A stretch of 64,000 nucleotides of DNA, from NCBI GenBank assembly GCA_036873135.1, contig JAPTYO010000008.1, positions 34,730,819 to 34,794,818 on the forward strand, read 5' to 3'. Both the position numbers and the translations under genes were made by a program. This document shows positions 10,988 to 21,761 of the stretch, piece after piece. Numbering within the stretch: the first letter of the stretch is position 1; every line of letters begins with the position of its first letter. The notes beneath the pieces were generated by a model. It ran no database searches and was not told the DNA's origin. It worked only from the letters and a program-made list of their open reading frames with translations. The stretch comes from Clarkia xantiana subsp. parviflora. Lineage: Eukaryota > Streptophyta > Magnoliopsida > Myrtales > Onagraceae.

Positions 10988-12513
10988 ATGTTCAATAAAT
11001 TTCTAATGAAATCACACCATGGTGGAAGAGATAATGATTTAGTTGATGTCTTTGTTGAAGCTGAAGTAAATGTAGTTCATGGGAAGAAAAATGATGTTGA
11101 TGATGATGTCAATTTAGATGACGACTTTGAGTGTCATATGATCGAAGATACAGAATCTGAGGGATATGGAAGTGATGATGAGTTTATGAAAGATGATGAA
11201 GAGTATTTAAAGGTGAAGATAAACAAAAAGAACTCTAAAAGTATCATGGGAGGTGAAAATGTTGATTCTCATATATGTATGACTTCAGAACATCCTTTCA
11301 AGTGTTCTAATGCATTTGAAACTCATCGTATAACACTTGTAACAGCTTCATATGCTTTTGCAAAAATTGTGTTGGCCTCTAATCCTTCTAGATCTAGACC
11401 TAGACCAAGTGAAGTTGGAGAGGATGCAACAATGACAGATCTATCTAAAAATTATGGACAAACTTCTTCTGATGGGCAATCGGGTAAGTTTCATGGTGAA
11501 ACTCAAAATGAGTTATACGATGTTGATTGTTTTAGTGAATATGATGAATATTCTAGTGCTGAGGTTGATACACCGGATATTAGTGAAGATGAAGAATTCG
11601 AATCTACAAGAAAAAGAGGAAAAGTTAAGCAAAAAGTCTATAATCCAAATACTGACATCAAAGATGTGAATTTTGAACCTGGTTTGAGATTTGAGTCCTG
11701 ATTACAATTCAAGCAAGTGGTGCAACAATATGCAATTACTTACGACTTTAATATCAGATGGTCTAGAAGCTGTCAGGAAAGAATGGAGGCAGTATGTGTG
11801 CAAAATTGTCCATGGAGAATTTATGCTAGTTGGATGCAAAGGGAGATGACTTTTATAGTCAAATTTTATAACAAGCATCATAATTATTCTAGAGGATTGA
11901 GGAATAGGCAAGCCACTTGTGAATGGTTGACTAGGGAGTATTTGAACAAATTTAGACATACTCCTGATTGGGATGTCAGTGAAATGCAAAGAGACGTGCA
12001 AGAAAAGTATACCCTTAACGTTAGTAAGGGCCTATGCTACAGAGCTAATGGAGAGCGGCAAAAGAACTTCGGGGTTCCTTGTCTGAGCATTACAATAAAT
12101 TGCCATCATATATTGCAGAATTAAAGAATGAAAATACTAACAGTTTGTTTAAGTTGGAAGTTGACAACTTCGGAGCTGGAGGGGCTTCTGTTTTTAAAAG
12201 ATTATATATAGGGTTTGAAGGCTTGAGGAATGGGTTTCTACAAGGTTGTAGGCCTGTAATTGGTTTGGATGGTTGTTTTCTCAAAACATTTTTGGGAGAA
12301 AAATTACTAAGTGCAGTTGGTCGGGACGGGAATAACCAAATGTTTCCCTTTGCATGGGCAGTAGTTGAGGTTGAGAATGAAGCCTCGTGGACTTGGTTCT
12401 TGAAATTGCTACTAGATGAATTAGGCATACAAGATGGTTATGGATGGACAATCTTGAGTGATCAAAAAAAGGTACTCATAACATTCTTCAATCCATATTA
12501 TATTTCAATTCTA

Positions 12514-12594
<81 letters not shown>

Positions 12595-13706
12595 CAATAA
12601 CGCAGGGACTTGAAAATGCTGTAAGGAAATTAACTCCTCACGTTGAGCATAGAAATTGTGCAAGACATATATATGCCAATTGGAAGAAAAAAAATGTCGG
12701 GCATGTGCTGAAGAAATTGTTTTAGAGAGCAGTAAAAAGTACTACCGAAGTTGATTTTCAGGATGCAATGAATGATATGAACGAAGCATCTCAATCAACA
12801 TACGATGATTTTATGAAGATTGGAAAGCATAAATTCTGTCAGGCATTTATCAATACTTGGCCGAAGTGTGAGATAGTTGACAATAACATTTCAGAAATTT
12901 TCAATGGCTTCATACTTAAGGCAATGACAAAACATATGATTGATATGCTTGAGGATATTAGAACAATTATGATGGAGAGAATGAATGCCGAAAGAAATCT
13001 CATGTTAAATTCTCTGGATGAGATCTGCCCAATGATCAGAGCTAAGTTAAAGAAAATCAAGTTGCATACAAATTTTTGTTTTCCAAGATCTGCTGGAGGA
13101 GAGTTAAGTTTTCAAGTTGAAGAAAAGGGCGATAGATATAAAGTTAATTTATATGCCAATACATGTTCTTGTAGATCTTGGGATCTATCAGGTATTTCAT
13201 GTAATCATGCCATTTCATGCATCAACTTGATGAGGATGAATCCTGATGATTATGTTATGGACTGCTTTAAGAAGGAGACGTATTTACGAGCTTATGGTTG
13301 CGAGAATCTTTTGAAACCAATGAATGGACCTAGGATGTGGATAGTCAGGACCAATTGTACCGCCGTTATTGAAAAGCCAACCCGGTAGGCCGAAGAAGAT
13401 CCGAAAGAAAGACAAGCATGAAGATAAACGACCTGACTCAAGAGTGTATCCGAGAAAGGGATTAGATGTCAAATGCTCTACATGCAAGAACTACGTTCAT
13501 AATAAGAGGAGTTGTGCACTTAAATGAGAAAATGCAAGTAAATCATCATCTAATCCGATACATTTTTACTTTATATTGAATTTTCATTGTCTTTTACTTG
13601 AAATTGAATTTTAATATTTCTGGTTATTCAGTTAGTATTTCAATTTACTAGATAAGAAAGAGGGGACGACCACCCAAGCAAAAAAGTCCGCAGCAGGTTA
13701 ATACAC
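10988..13706 (+). pseudogene. MuDR-family transposase, N-terminal and catalytic part, decayed
   Basis: The start is placed at the ATG at 10988, just after a TTGTAG splice-acceptor-like site. Domains in order: an acidic N-terminus; the MULE DNA-binding domain (FKQVVQQYAI to CPWRIYAS, about 11705-11835); a DDE catalytic core with DGCFLK (about 12270), LSDQKKGL spanning an intron at 12472-12605, and NNISEIFN (about 12880); a SWIM zinc finger (CSCRSWDLSGISCNH, about 13165-13210); and a basic tail with a CX2CX4HX4C knuckle (about 13470-13516). The protein would cut and join transposon ends. Defects: TGA at 11699, a frameshift near 12065, TAG for Trp at 12723, a frameshift near 13375 and probably TGA at 13525. 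It is interrupted at 13706 by element A. Confidence 0.9.
12518..12592. repeat. (TA)n microsatellite in the MULE transposase intron
   Basis: About 75 bp of uninterrupted TA dinucleotide between splice donor 12472 and acceptor 12605. It creates a meaningless Tyr-Ile tail on the unspliced frame. Confidence 0.95.
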
Positions 13707-14522
13707 TGTTGCGTCCTGGATGAACTGAGCCGTGTGGACGCGTCTGTTCACGTGGTTGTGCGGGTTTTTGGGTGGTAACCCTTCGTTGGGAAGAGGTTTG
13801 GGTCACTGGCGAGTGTTTGGCTGTCTCCCGTAAAAGTCTGTGTCTCGGAATGGTTGTGTCTCGGAGTGGTTGTGTCTCAGGCGGTATTGATCTGTGCACA
13901 AGTTGGTATGTCTGGGCGACAGTTCCTGCACGAAGGACCAATGCTAGCACGGAGAGGGGGGGTGGTGCTAGCGGAGCCCTCTCCGATGCTTAAGTCACTA
14001 TAAGGGTAAAAGAGTAATTTCTAGAGAGAGAATATTTCTAGAGAGAAGTCAGAGCTCAAAATACCAAAGTTGGGCAAATGAGAGGATGTGTGAAAATGGG
14101 TGGCCAAGGCCTCCTATTTATAGGCTTCCTTGGGACCGGACCCGGTTTTAAAGCGGTTTGATGACGGTTCAAGAGCATGCGGTAACCGTCATCCATATTG
14201 GTAATGCACGAACTTGACTTCTACAAGTAACGGTAATCGCGGATACGGTAATCGCACGATACCCGTAAAGCAATCCGGACCTCGTCGAATTTGGGCAATT
14301 CGGCGAGGTCCGGATTGCCGCGCAACCCGGACGTCCGGGTTGCAATGCAATCCGGACCTCCGGATTGCTTCGCGCAATCCAGAGGTCCGGTCCGGAAGCG
14401 CGTAAATGCGTTTCCGGACCGTTTTGACTCCTTGGGATACGTTTTCAAACCGAGATGTAATTTTGATGTGTTTACGAGGCCCGAAATATAAATACGAACT
14501 CGAATTGGGCACATATCCATCA
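13707..14522 (-). repeat. Element A left LTR (3' LTR in element orientation), 816 bp
   Basis: Contains a repeated TGTGTCTCGG motif, a G run near 13957, and a hairpin block at 14271-14368. It is about 45 bp longer than its partner because of extra hairpin units. Confidence 0.9.
14271..14368. repeat. Three consecutive GC-rich hairpins in the element A LTR
   Basis: 14271-14317 pairs CAATCCGGACCTCG with CGAGGTCCGGATTG around a short loop and extends to about 20 bp. 14322-14343 is a perfect 22-bp palindrome built on GCAACCCGGAC. 14347-14368 pairs GCAATCCGGA with TCCGGATTGC. The right LTR keeps only the first hairpin (22329-22375). Confidence 0.9.
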
Positions 14523-15198
14523 CTTGCCCCCGAGTAAAGTAATGGTTAAAAACCTTTCTTGACTCTATTTTAAGTTAGGATACGTGTCCAATTTGAGCTT
14601 GACGCTAACCTTCCGGTTTTGATCGTTGGTCGGACGTAGACATCTTAATTTCATCCGTTCTTTGATTTTCCGACCGAATGACTTTGTCTCCTATCATCAT
14701 GGTTAGTGCAATAGGGAATGCGCATACGTAGCGTGCAAGTATGGTTATCGTTAGGGATATAAGCAATTAGTAATACATCATGTGGTCATGCTTTTATCAA
14801 CATGCATGCACAAGTAACGGTCATGGCAAGATCGTAATTACGCAATGCAAGAAATATAAACCGTACGCTTCTAAAACGACTTAACGATTATCAAAATATG
14901 AATCATGCGATATGGAATCATACGCGTATGATGACAGGTTTGATACGTGCAATGTCAAAATAATCATGTATGTGGAGATAAATACTTAGAGGAGAGCGGA
15001 GTATACCGTAAGTACTTGTAGGTGCATTACTCCTTTGATCCTTTTCATCAAGGAGTCTCTTGGAAGTAGTCGTTTGTTGTTTAGAGAAATATTTCCTTAA
15101 GTGTTGTCGTATTTGCTCTTCGCGGTTCGTCATATTAGTTGCACCGCTTGCATGATAGCTTCTTGAGATGTTGGTCCTTTTTACTGCACGTACCAACT
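14505..15198. other. Element A interior next to the polypurine tract, non-coding
   Basis: Beyond the LTR end this stretch holds the polypurine tract (14523-14540, read on the minus strand) and no recognisable coding sequence. A related stretch lies beside the polypurine tract of element B (27876-28450). Confidence 0.6.
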
Positions 15199-15200
15199 TT

Positions 15201-15294
15201 GCTATGTGCGTTGACTTTTGCTATGCGCGTTGACTTTTGCTATGCGTGTTGACTTTTGATACGCGCGTTGACTTTTGATACGCGCGTTGACTTT
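15201..15294 (+). repeat. 19-bp tandem repeat carrying W-box cores
   Basis: TTGACTTT recurs at 15211, 15230, 15249, 15268 and 15287, exactly 19 bp apart, within units like GCTATGCGCGTTGACTTTT. TTGAC followed by T or C is the core of the plant W-box bound by WRKY factors. A decayed trace is at 29300-29335 in element B. Confidence 0.85.
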
Positions 15295-15470
15295 AATGGT
15301 TGAGCGTCAGGTATAAACTGTTGGACATTGCCTGCAAGTATGCTAAAACACTTAGGAAATATTTAAGCAATATCTTAAACTTGTTACCATAGATGTCGTC
15401 GTATGAGCTTTGTCGAAGAGCGTTGTAGGTGTGATTAGGAGGCATAGCTACTCGCTGTACGCAATCCATC

Positions 15471-16505
15471 TTTGTCGACATGTACGTACGTACATCGAAA
15501 TACTTAGAAAATATTTTCCTCCTTGTCGACATGTATGTACGTACATGGAAACACTTAGAAAATATTTTTCTTCTTGTCGACCTGCATCCTTGTCGACATG
15601 TATGTACGTACATGGAAACACTTAGAAAATATTTTTCTTCTTGTCGACATGCATCCTTGTCGACATGTATATACGTACATGGAAACACTTAGAAAATATT
15701 TTCCTCCTTGTCGACATGCATCATTGTCGACATGTATGTACGTACATGGAAATACTTAGAAAATATTTTTCTTCTTGTCGACATGCATCCTTGTCGACAT
15801 GGATGTACGTACATGGAAACACTTAGAAAATATTTCCCTCCTTGTCGACATGCATCCTTGTCGACATGTATGTACGTACATGGAAATACTTAGAAAATAT
15901 TTTCTTCTTGTCGACATGCATCCTTGTCGACATGTATGTACGTACATGGAAACACTCAGAAAATATTTTCCTCCTTGTCGACATGCATCCTTGTCGACAT
16001 GTATGTACGTACATGGAAATACTTAGAAAATATTTTTTTTCTTGTCGACATGCATCCTTGTCGACATGTATATACGTACATGGAAACACTTAGAAAATAT
16101 TTTCCTCCTTGTCGACATGCATCCTTGTCGACATGTATGTACGTACATGGAAATACTTAGAAAATATTTTTCTTCTTGTCGACATGCATCCTTGTCGACA
16201 TGTATGTACGTACATGGAAACACTTAGAAAATATTTTCCTCCTTGTCGACATGCATCCTTGTCGACATGTATGTACGTACATGGAAATACTTAGAAAATA
16301 TTTTTCTTCTTGTCGACATGCATCCTTGTCGACATGTATGTACGTACATGGAAACACTTAGAAAATATTTTCTTCCTTGTCGACATGCATCCTTGTCGAC
16401 ATGTATGTACGTACATGGAAATACTTAGAAAATATTTTTCTTCTTGTCGACATGCATCCTTGTCGACATGTATGTACGTACATGGAAATACTTAGAAAAT
16501 ATTTT
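15471..16505. repeat. 67-bp tandem array, 16 core copies (element A)
   Basis: The unit contains two TTGTCGACATG motifs, the palindromic run ATGTACGTACAT (usually TATGTACGTACATGG) and CTTAGAAAATATT. The first two units are about 50 bp and lack the first motif; the rest are 66-67 bp. Because 67 is not a multiple of three, all forward frames stay open, giving many overlapping 61-codon frames that are not genes. Confidence 0.95.
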
Positions 16506-16783
16506 ACCATTGTAATCTTGTATGCTGCGAGTATGAGCTCGGTGTTGTCATGCAAGGTTGATGTGTTGAAGAGGTTGCCCCCCTTGCGTGATGCTTGTTA
16601 CTTGTTGCATGAAGACTAAGTAGTCTTGTACGTACACGGTTGTCTCACATGGAGCGTCTTTTGCATAAATGCTTGAATAAGTGTTGGTGCGTGTTTGCAC
16701 ACTGACTGGATTGTTGATAGCATTTTCCAGGATATCAGATCTTGCTGTCCTCTTGTCAGAATTAGTCTTCCCACGGTTGTTAC
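16506..16783. other. Element A interior between the array and the antisense-gene remnant
   Basis: No coding sequence recognised. The same stretch is present after the 67-bp array of element D (53506-53780), so it belongs to the family and is not a private insertion. Confidence 0.5.
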
Positions 16784-17260
16784 CATGAGTAAGTCCACTA
16801 TCTCCATCTTGATGAGAAAAAATTTGTCTTTGCGGATAGCTGATGTGTTATAGAAATCCATTTGTTGAGAGGAATGTTCATACAAGTGCCCCCGCTACTC
16901 TGGAGTCTTTGGACACGGTGGCGGTAAAGAGCTTGTGAGTAAGACGTCTCATTGTTTTTTCTTTGAACTTGTTAATTTTTCAAGTTATCGCTGATTGCAG
17001 TTTCTGTTTTTAGCATAATTCTCGAAAGATCCGACGCAGGGGCGCGTTCCTCGAGCGATTCTTAGTTGTTTATGCTGAGTATGACCGTGCTAATTCCTTC
17101 TTGTGATAAAGGAAATAGAGTTGAGGGTTGTGCAGTGGTGTCTTCTGCCCCCTGGTTGAGGGACCGACCCAAGGAGGAGCGTTACTCCTACCGAGATAAG
17201 TATTTGTTGATTGCTGATTGCCGCCCTTATGTTGAAGAGCTATGTTGTGTTGAATGTTGA
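16784..17260 (+). pseudogene. Remnant of the antisense (plus-strand) gene in element A
   Basis: Starts ATGAGTAAGTCCAC, as in element B (29467), then jumps to a segment corresponding to the serine/lysine-rich middle of B's antisense gene (PTPSCHKGKEV in B; IPSCDKGNRVEG here, about 17090-17125). The large first domain is deleted, with the same deletion in element D. Function is lost. Confidence 0.6.
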
Positions 17261-20019
17261 AACAATCATTCTTGTCGTGTCTTTTATGTGGATGACGACA
17301 CTGCATTTGATGTTGACATTATGAACTTTTTGCCATAAGTTCTTAGAGATGATGTTGACTCTTGATTGCTGTTGGGCTGTCTGTTTCCAGCATGTTGAAC
17401 CCTTTGTGAATGGGTTGATGTTGATAATTCTTTGTTCATGCTTTTGCTTGCATGATATTTCGTCACCTGGACCTGTTTTCAATAGTAATTATGTGATAAC
17501 TTGTTAGTAATATTTCATACCTTGAGTTATCTATGCTGTCCATATGCTTTGGACTTGAAAGATAGGATATATATCCTTAGATGATGAACATGATGTCCGT
17601 AGTTGCGACTGTACGTCGCACATTATTAAGTGTTGTGATCGCCCCTCTTGGCTAGACTCCAAGGCATAGCAAGATGGGTGAGGCATAGGATGTTTCTACT
17701 TGCACATTGTAGGTTTTGTTTGGAGAAGACGGTAGCAACTTCTGCTTGTTCCGCCGAGTCCTGTCAGAGATGATGGCGTTCTTTAATCTGTGCCATCTTT
17801 TGGATATGTTGAACTCGTCTCTGAGTCTGTTTGCCCCGCGGCTTCTATGTTTGGAGACTTGTTGTAGTTGTTCCTTAGCTGTTGCTTACGACTTGTTTGC
17901 TTTGAACTACGTCGTTTGAACCTGCTTTATACATAGTAGTTTGCATGATAACTTGTTAGTAATATTTCATACCGTTATCACTTACTGTGTTTATTGAATG
18001 TGGATGACTAGTAACGTAGACATAGTCCCTGCAGTCGTGACTGATAGCCACTTCCTGATTAATAAGTTGATATGCTCTCCTGATTGTTTGCATGATGCAT
18101 TATGCATATTGCCCTTCTTTCCTGAATAGCTTGCCGCTATATGTGTTGCAACCTGCCAAGTATTTTTGCGTATAGCAATATTTCTCAACAAGTAGTGTAT
18201 TTGAAAGGTGTTATCTTGGCTAAGCAAGATACTAGTTTATACCGTCTCTTAGTTCCACTCTAAGGCGACGTTGTACAAGACTCGACTTGTAAATTTTATG
18301 AGTTTTAAACAGGGTGCGCACCTGCCAGCGTGTATCAACCTGCGTTGGGGAAGCATACGTAAGAACATTTTAGTTTTTGAAGAAGCATTTTGTGAACCCT
18401 AAAAAGCTTGTTGATAAAATATTTGAAAAAATATTTTGTCATTGAATGTGATACATCCAAAAAACCGTGTTGATAAAATTTTTGGAAAGGTGTTTGATAC
18501 ATTGAAAATTTGATAAAATATTTGACAAAATATTTGAAAAAATATTTGTGATACATGATTCCTGCGTCCAGGGATCATGTAACACTTTTTTTTTTGAAAA
18601 TATGAATTGTGATGCATGCTTTCTGCGTCCAGGAACCATGCAACACGGTTTGAAAATCCGTAGTACGGAATTGTCATCTAACCAGAGGACTTTTGCCGTA
18701 TAAAACGAACCCTGACCAGGAATTCGTAATATGGGATTGTCGTCTATCAAGAGGAAATTCGCCATAAAGAGTGAGTCCTTTAAACAGGAATTCACACTTG
18801 TTATAGTGTGGGGTCGTTGTCTAACCAGAGAACCTCCGCCACTTAAGGAGTGATCAGTTCCGTATGCCCATCCTGTTCTAAATCCAGGGAATGGCTATGA
18901 ACATGAGGATTTGCCTCTAACCAGAGATGTCACAGCATGTCATTTTTTAGAAGTAAACATGGGGCTTGTCTTTTAAAAAAAGGATACCACAACATGCTAT
19001 TTTGATAGTAGGTCTTGGTGTTAATCCAAGATATTTTGATAGTAGGTCTTGGTGTTAATCCAAGATATTGCTTGTAGCTGACGCCTCTGAATAGTCGTCG
19101 TTTTGATAATAATCCGCAGGTTGTCATTGCGGTATATAAGTTGGTTGTGCACATAGCTTGATGGCTTTGTGTTGCCGGCATCTTCTTGAGATAGACGCCT
19201 ATGTTGGTGTAGATAATAGATATGTTGGTGTTGTATAACATAAATCCCTCCTTGAACACAATGCTTAGCCTGTATTGTTGAAGTAGATTTTTGTGCATAG
19301 GTTACTACTTGGCGTAATTCCTGAGTAGTAATCGTGGTGTAGCATGTACCTACGAGCAGAGTTACTTTTGTCAGATAATCGCAATTTTTATAAGTTTGCA
19401 AAAGTATGAAGTCATGAAATTTTCTTTTTAGTTATGCATATAGTAATTAAAGTAAAGGAATCTGATACAAGGATTCCTTGTTTATGTAAGAAACTTCCCT
19501 GAGTGTGGATACGATAGGTGTAGATCATGATAGGCATGTATATATGTTAGGTAGAATTGCCGAGCATTTGTCAGCTTGGTGCCCCCCAAGTCGCTTGGCA
19601 GTTGTATCGCTGTTTCCTGATTATTTATATTGTTTCGTCTTCTAATAGTGCATGATCTGTCCTTGTGTAATGCCCCCGCCTTGTTTATTATTGCGACACA
19701 ATTTTTAGTCTTGCGCGTATAAAATGCTTGAGACTTTGTGTTGTTGATGCGAGTAATATGTGCGTAGTTGTTACTTGGCGTTATTCCAAGGTAATATGCG
19801 TCATAATAATGTACCTACGAAAGTAGATTTAACCTTTATTAGATATTTAGAGTTCGCACGACGGATTACAAGAAAGCGTCTAGTGATCACTTCTTTTGAA
19901 AATTACTGAGGCTAATAAGCATGAGTTGTACTTAATCTTTAAAAGATTTAACATAGATATGCAAAAAAGGAGATAAGGGATTGGTGATGTGTTTGACGTC
20001 CTCATAGGGGATGTGTTGG
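17261..20019. other. Element A non-coding interior, shared in blocks with B and D
   Basis: No intact gene. Blocks recur in B (for example 17740-18640 with 31770-32600) and in D (18890-19480 with 55310-55880). A sequence present in D that holds protease remnants (about 56200-57000) is absent near 19625-19680 in A, consistent with a deletion of about 0.8 kb. Confidence 0.6.
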
Positions 20020-21747
20020 CTAGTTGATTCTGCCACGTGCCACATAGTTTCTCAATGTATCTAGCGTTTTGAGCTCTTCAATCTCCCCTTTTGGGGATGG
20101 ACAAAAGTTGATGTCATGCCCCCAAGTTTTACTTTGGTTGTGTTGTTCTTCAACATCTTTGCCAAGGAAGGCAGTCGTTGACTCAAATGGGCGTTGAGGT
20201 TTGTTTTCTGGGAGTTTGAGATATGCTTCTTCTGCATTCATACTCCAAAGATTGTACAAGTTGTCACAATTGGTTCCATAAGTGACGTTGTTTTTCTGGC
20301 GTTTGGCGATAGGTGGATTATCATCCGCCTTTTCTTTTCCCTTGCTTTTTTCTGAAGACTTCACACGAGGCTTCCTTTGATGCTTATTGCCATGGTCGAT
20401 ATACTTCATCATTTTTCCTTCTAAGATCAAGCTGTTTACATGAAATCTTAAGCTGACACAGCTGTCTGTCTCATGGCCACATACTTCGTGATTCTCGCAC
20501 CATTTGCTTTTATCTTTTCCCAATGGGCCATTGCGGAATTTAAAGAGTTTTTTCCACAGCTTGGTCTCCTTCATTTCTTTCAGGATGACATACAATGGTG
20601 TGTTCAAAGGAACACATATGGCGAGATTGGTATCTTTGAGCCTTTGGGCATCTGACTGGAACGGCCTCTTTTGTCGCGGTTGCCTCTTTTCCCAAGAGAC
20701 GTGTATCTCTTTTTCAATTATTGCCTTCAGGGTTGTTGTTGTCAATCCCGTGATTGGGATGTCGTCGTCACTAGCAGGTTTTTTCGGTCCCTCCTTGTGA
20801 CAGATGTCAGCATCGTCTTGGCTTGTCCTTGTAGAAGGACCTTCTTTGTGTATTTTGGATGACTCTGCTTGAGTCTTCTTTGGAGGGGTGTCGCCTTGAT
20901 CAACGAATTGCTTTAATTTGCCTTTGAGGACAAAGCTGTTAATGCGGTTACGTAGGCTGACACAACAGTTCGTCTTGTGGCCAAAGACCTCGTGGTATTC
21001 ACACCACTTGTTTTTGTCTTTCCCCAACGGGCCGTTTCTGAAATTGCTCGGTGCTTTCCACATTTTTGCATCCTTCATCTCTTTCAATATTTCGGATGGC
21101 GGGGCTTTCAAAGGAATGCAGTCAGTGAGGTTTACTCCTTTTGGCTTCTGGAAATTTCCTTGAAGAGGTCTTCTTGGCTGAGGCTGCCAATTTCTTCCTT
21201 GCTGACCGCTTGAGGGCGGTTTTGCTTGATTCTGCTTTGTGGGTTGTTTCCATGCCTCTTTTTGGTGTTGTGCTATCACGTACAGGTTGCATGAGCGTGC
21301 AGCTTCGTGCCTTGGCTGTTGGTACTGGCAGGTACCTTCCGTGCATTGCTCCTCTATTCTTTGGTGCAGTGTGTCTTGATGACTTGTGATTCGATACTTT
21401 GTCCCTATCGTCTCAACTTGTTCGTTAATTGGAGGCAAAGGAGGTGACGGGTTGACACCTTTGTACTGGAAGGCTCCTTGATTGCATGGTGCGGAGAATG
21501 CATTTCTTGTTGGAGTGAAGAAAGCATTGGTTGTGGCAACAGGGATGTGGAAGGATCCAAGTTGTCTTTTTATCGGCTTCTGCGAGGTTGTGGGCAAGGC
21601 GTTGTGGTATGCGATGTGCTCCTTGTCTTTTGATGAGAAATCGATGACATCGTCGAAGGCGGAATCTTTTATGTCAACATACTCCAAGTTGGTGTCATCG
21701 GTCTCGTGCATTGTCTCTGCGGTATGGTAGCTTTTTGTTCGAATCAC
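20020..21747 (-). CDS. Element A Gag-like protein with repeated zinc-knuckle modules
   Basis: A 575-codon open frame starting next to the primer site. The first ATG is at 21711; the frame is open to 21747. Knuckles of the form CX2HX4HX3-4C are at residues 249-261 and 417-430, each preceded by PL(K/N)(A/T)P...ILKEMK and KW and followed by a (L/M)KG/EG(K)LK-type helix, as in plant gypsy Gag. A third module at about 525-570 keeps GHDINFC but has lost its first Cys. Gag packages element RNA into virus-like particles in the cytoplasm. The usual N-terminal capsid domain is poorly recognisable. One Gag normally has one such module, so the duplication is notable. No stop codon breaks the frame. Confidence 0.75.
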   Translation of the reverse strand: MIRTKSYHTAETMHETDDTNLEYVDIKDSAFDDVIDFSSKDKEHIAYHNALPTTSQKPIKRQLGSFHIPVATTNAFFTPTRNAFSAPCNQGAFQYKGVNPSPPLPPINEQVETIGTKYRITSHQDTLHQRIEEQCTEGTCQYQQPRHEAARSCNLYVIAQHQKEAWKQPTKQNQAKPPSSGQQGRNWQPQPRRPLQGNFQKPKGVNLTDCIPLKAPPSEILKEMKDAKMWKAPSNFRNGPLGKDKNKWCEYHEVFGHKTNCCVSLRNRINSFVLKGKLKQFVDQGDTPPKKTQAESSKIHKEGPSTRTSQDDADICHKEGPKKPASDDDIPITGLTTTTLKAIIEKEIHVSWEKRQPRQKRPFQSDAQRLKDTNLAICVPLNTPLYVILKEMKETKLWKKLFKFRNGPLGKDKSKWCENHEVCGHETDSCVSLRFHVNSLILEGKMMKYIDHGNKHQRKPRVKSSEKSKGKEKADDNPPIAKRQKNNVTYGTNCDNLYNLWSMNAEEAYLKLPENKPQRPFESTTAFLGKDVEEQHNQSKTWGHDINFCPSPKGEIEELKTLDTLRNYVARGRIN

Positions 21748-21761
21748 GTAGACGGCGCCAA

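Noticed and set aside
12472..12600. Tyr-Ile repeat protein tail on the MULE frame
   Set aside because: It is a TA microsatellite inside a GT-AG intron.
15471..16505. About a dozen overlapping 61-88 codon frames on both strands
   Set aside because: They arise because a 67-bp repeat leaves all frames open; their sequence is just the repeat translated.
15471..16505. CRISPR-like regularly spaced repeats
   Set aside because: Units are contiguous 67-bp tandem repeats without unique spacers, in a plant retrotransposon.
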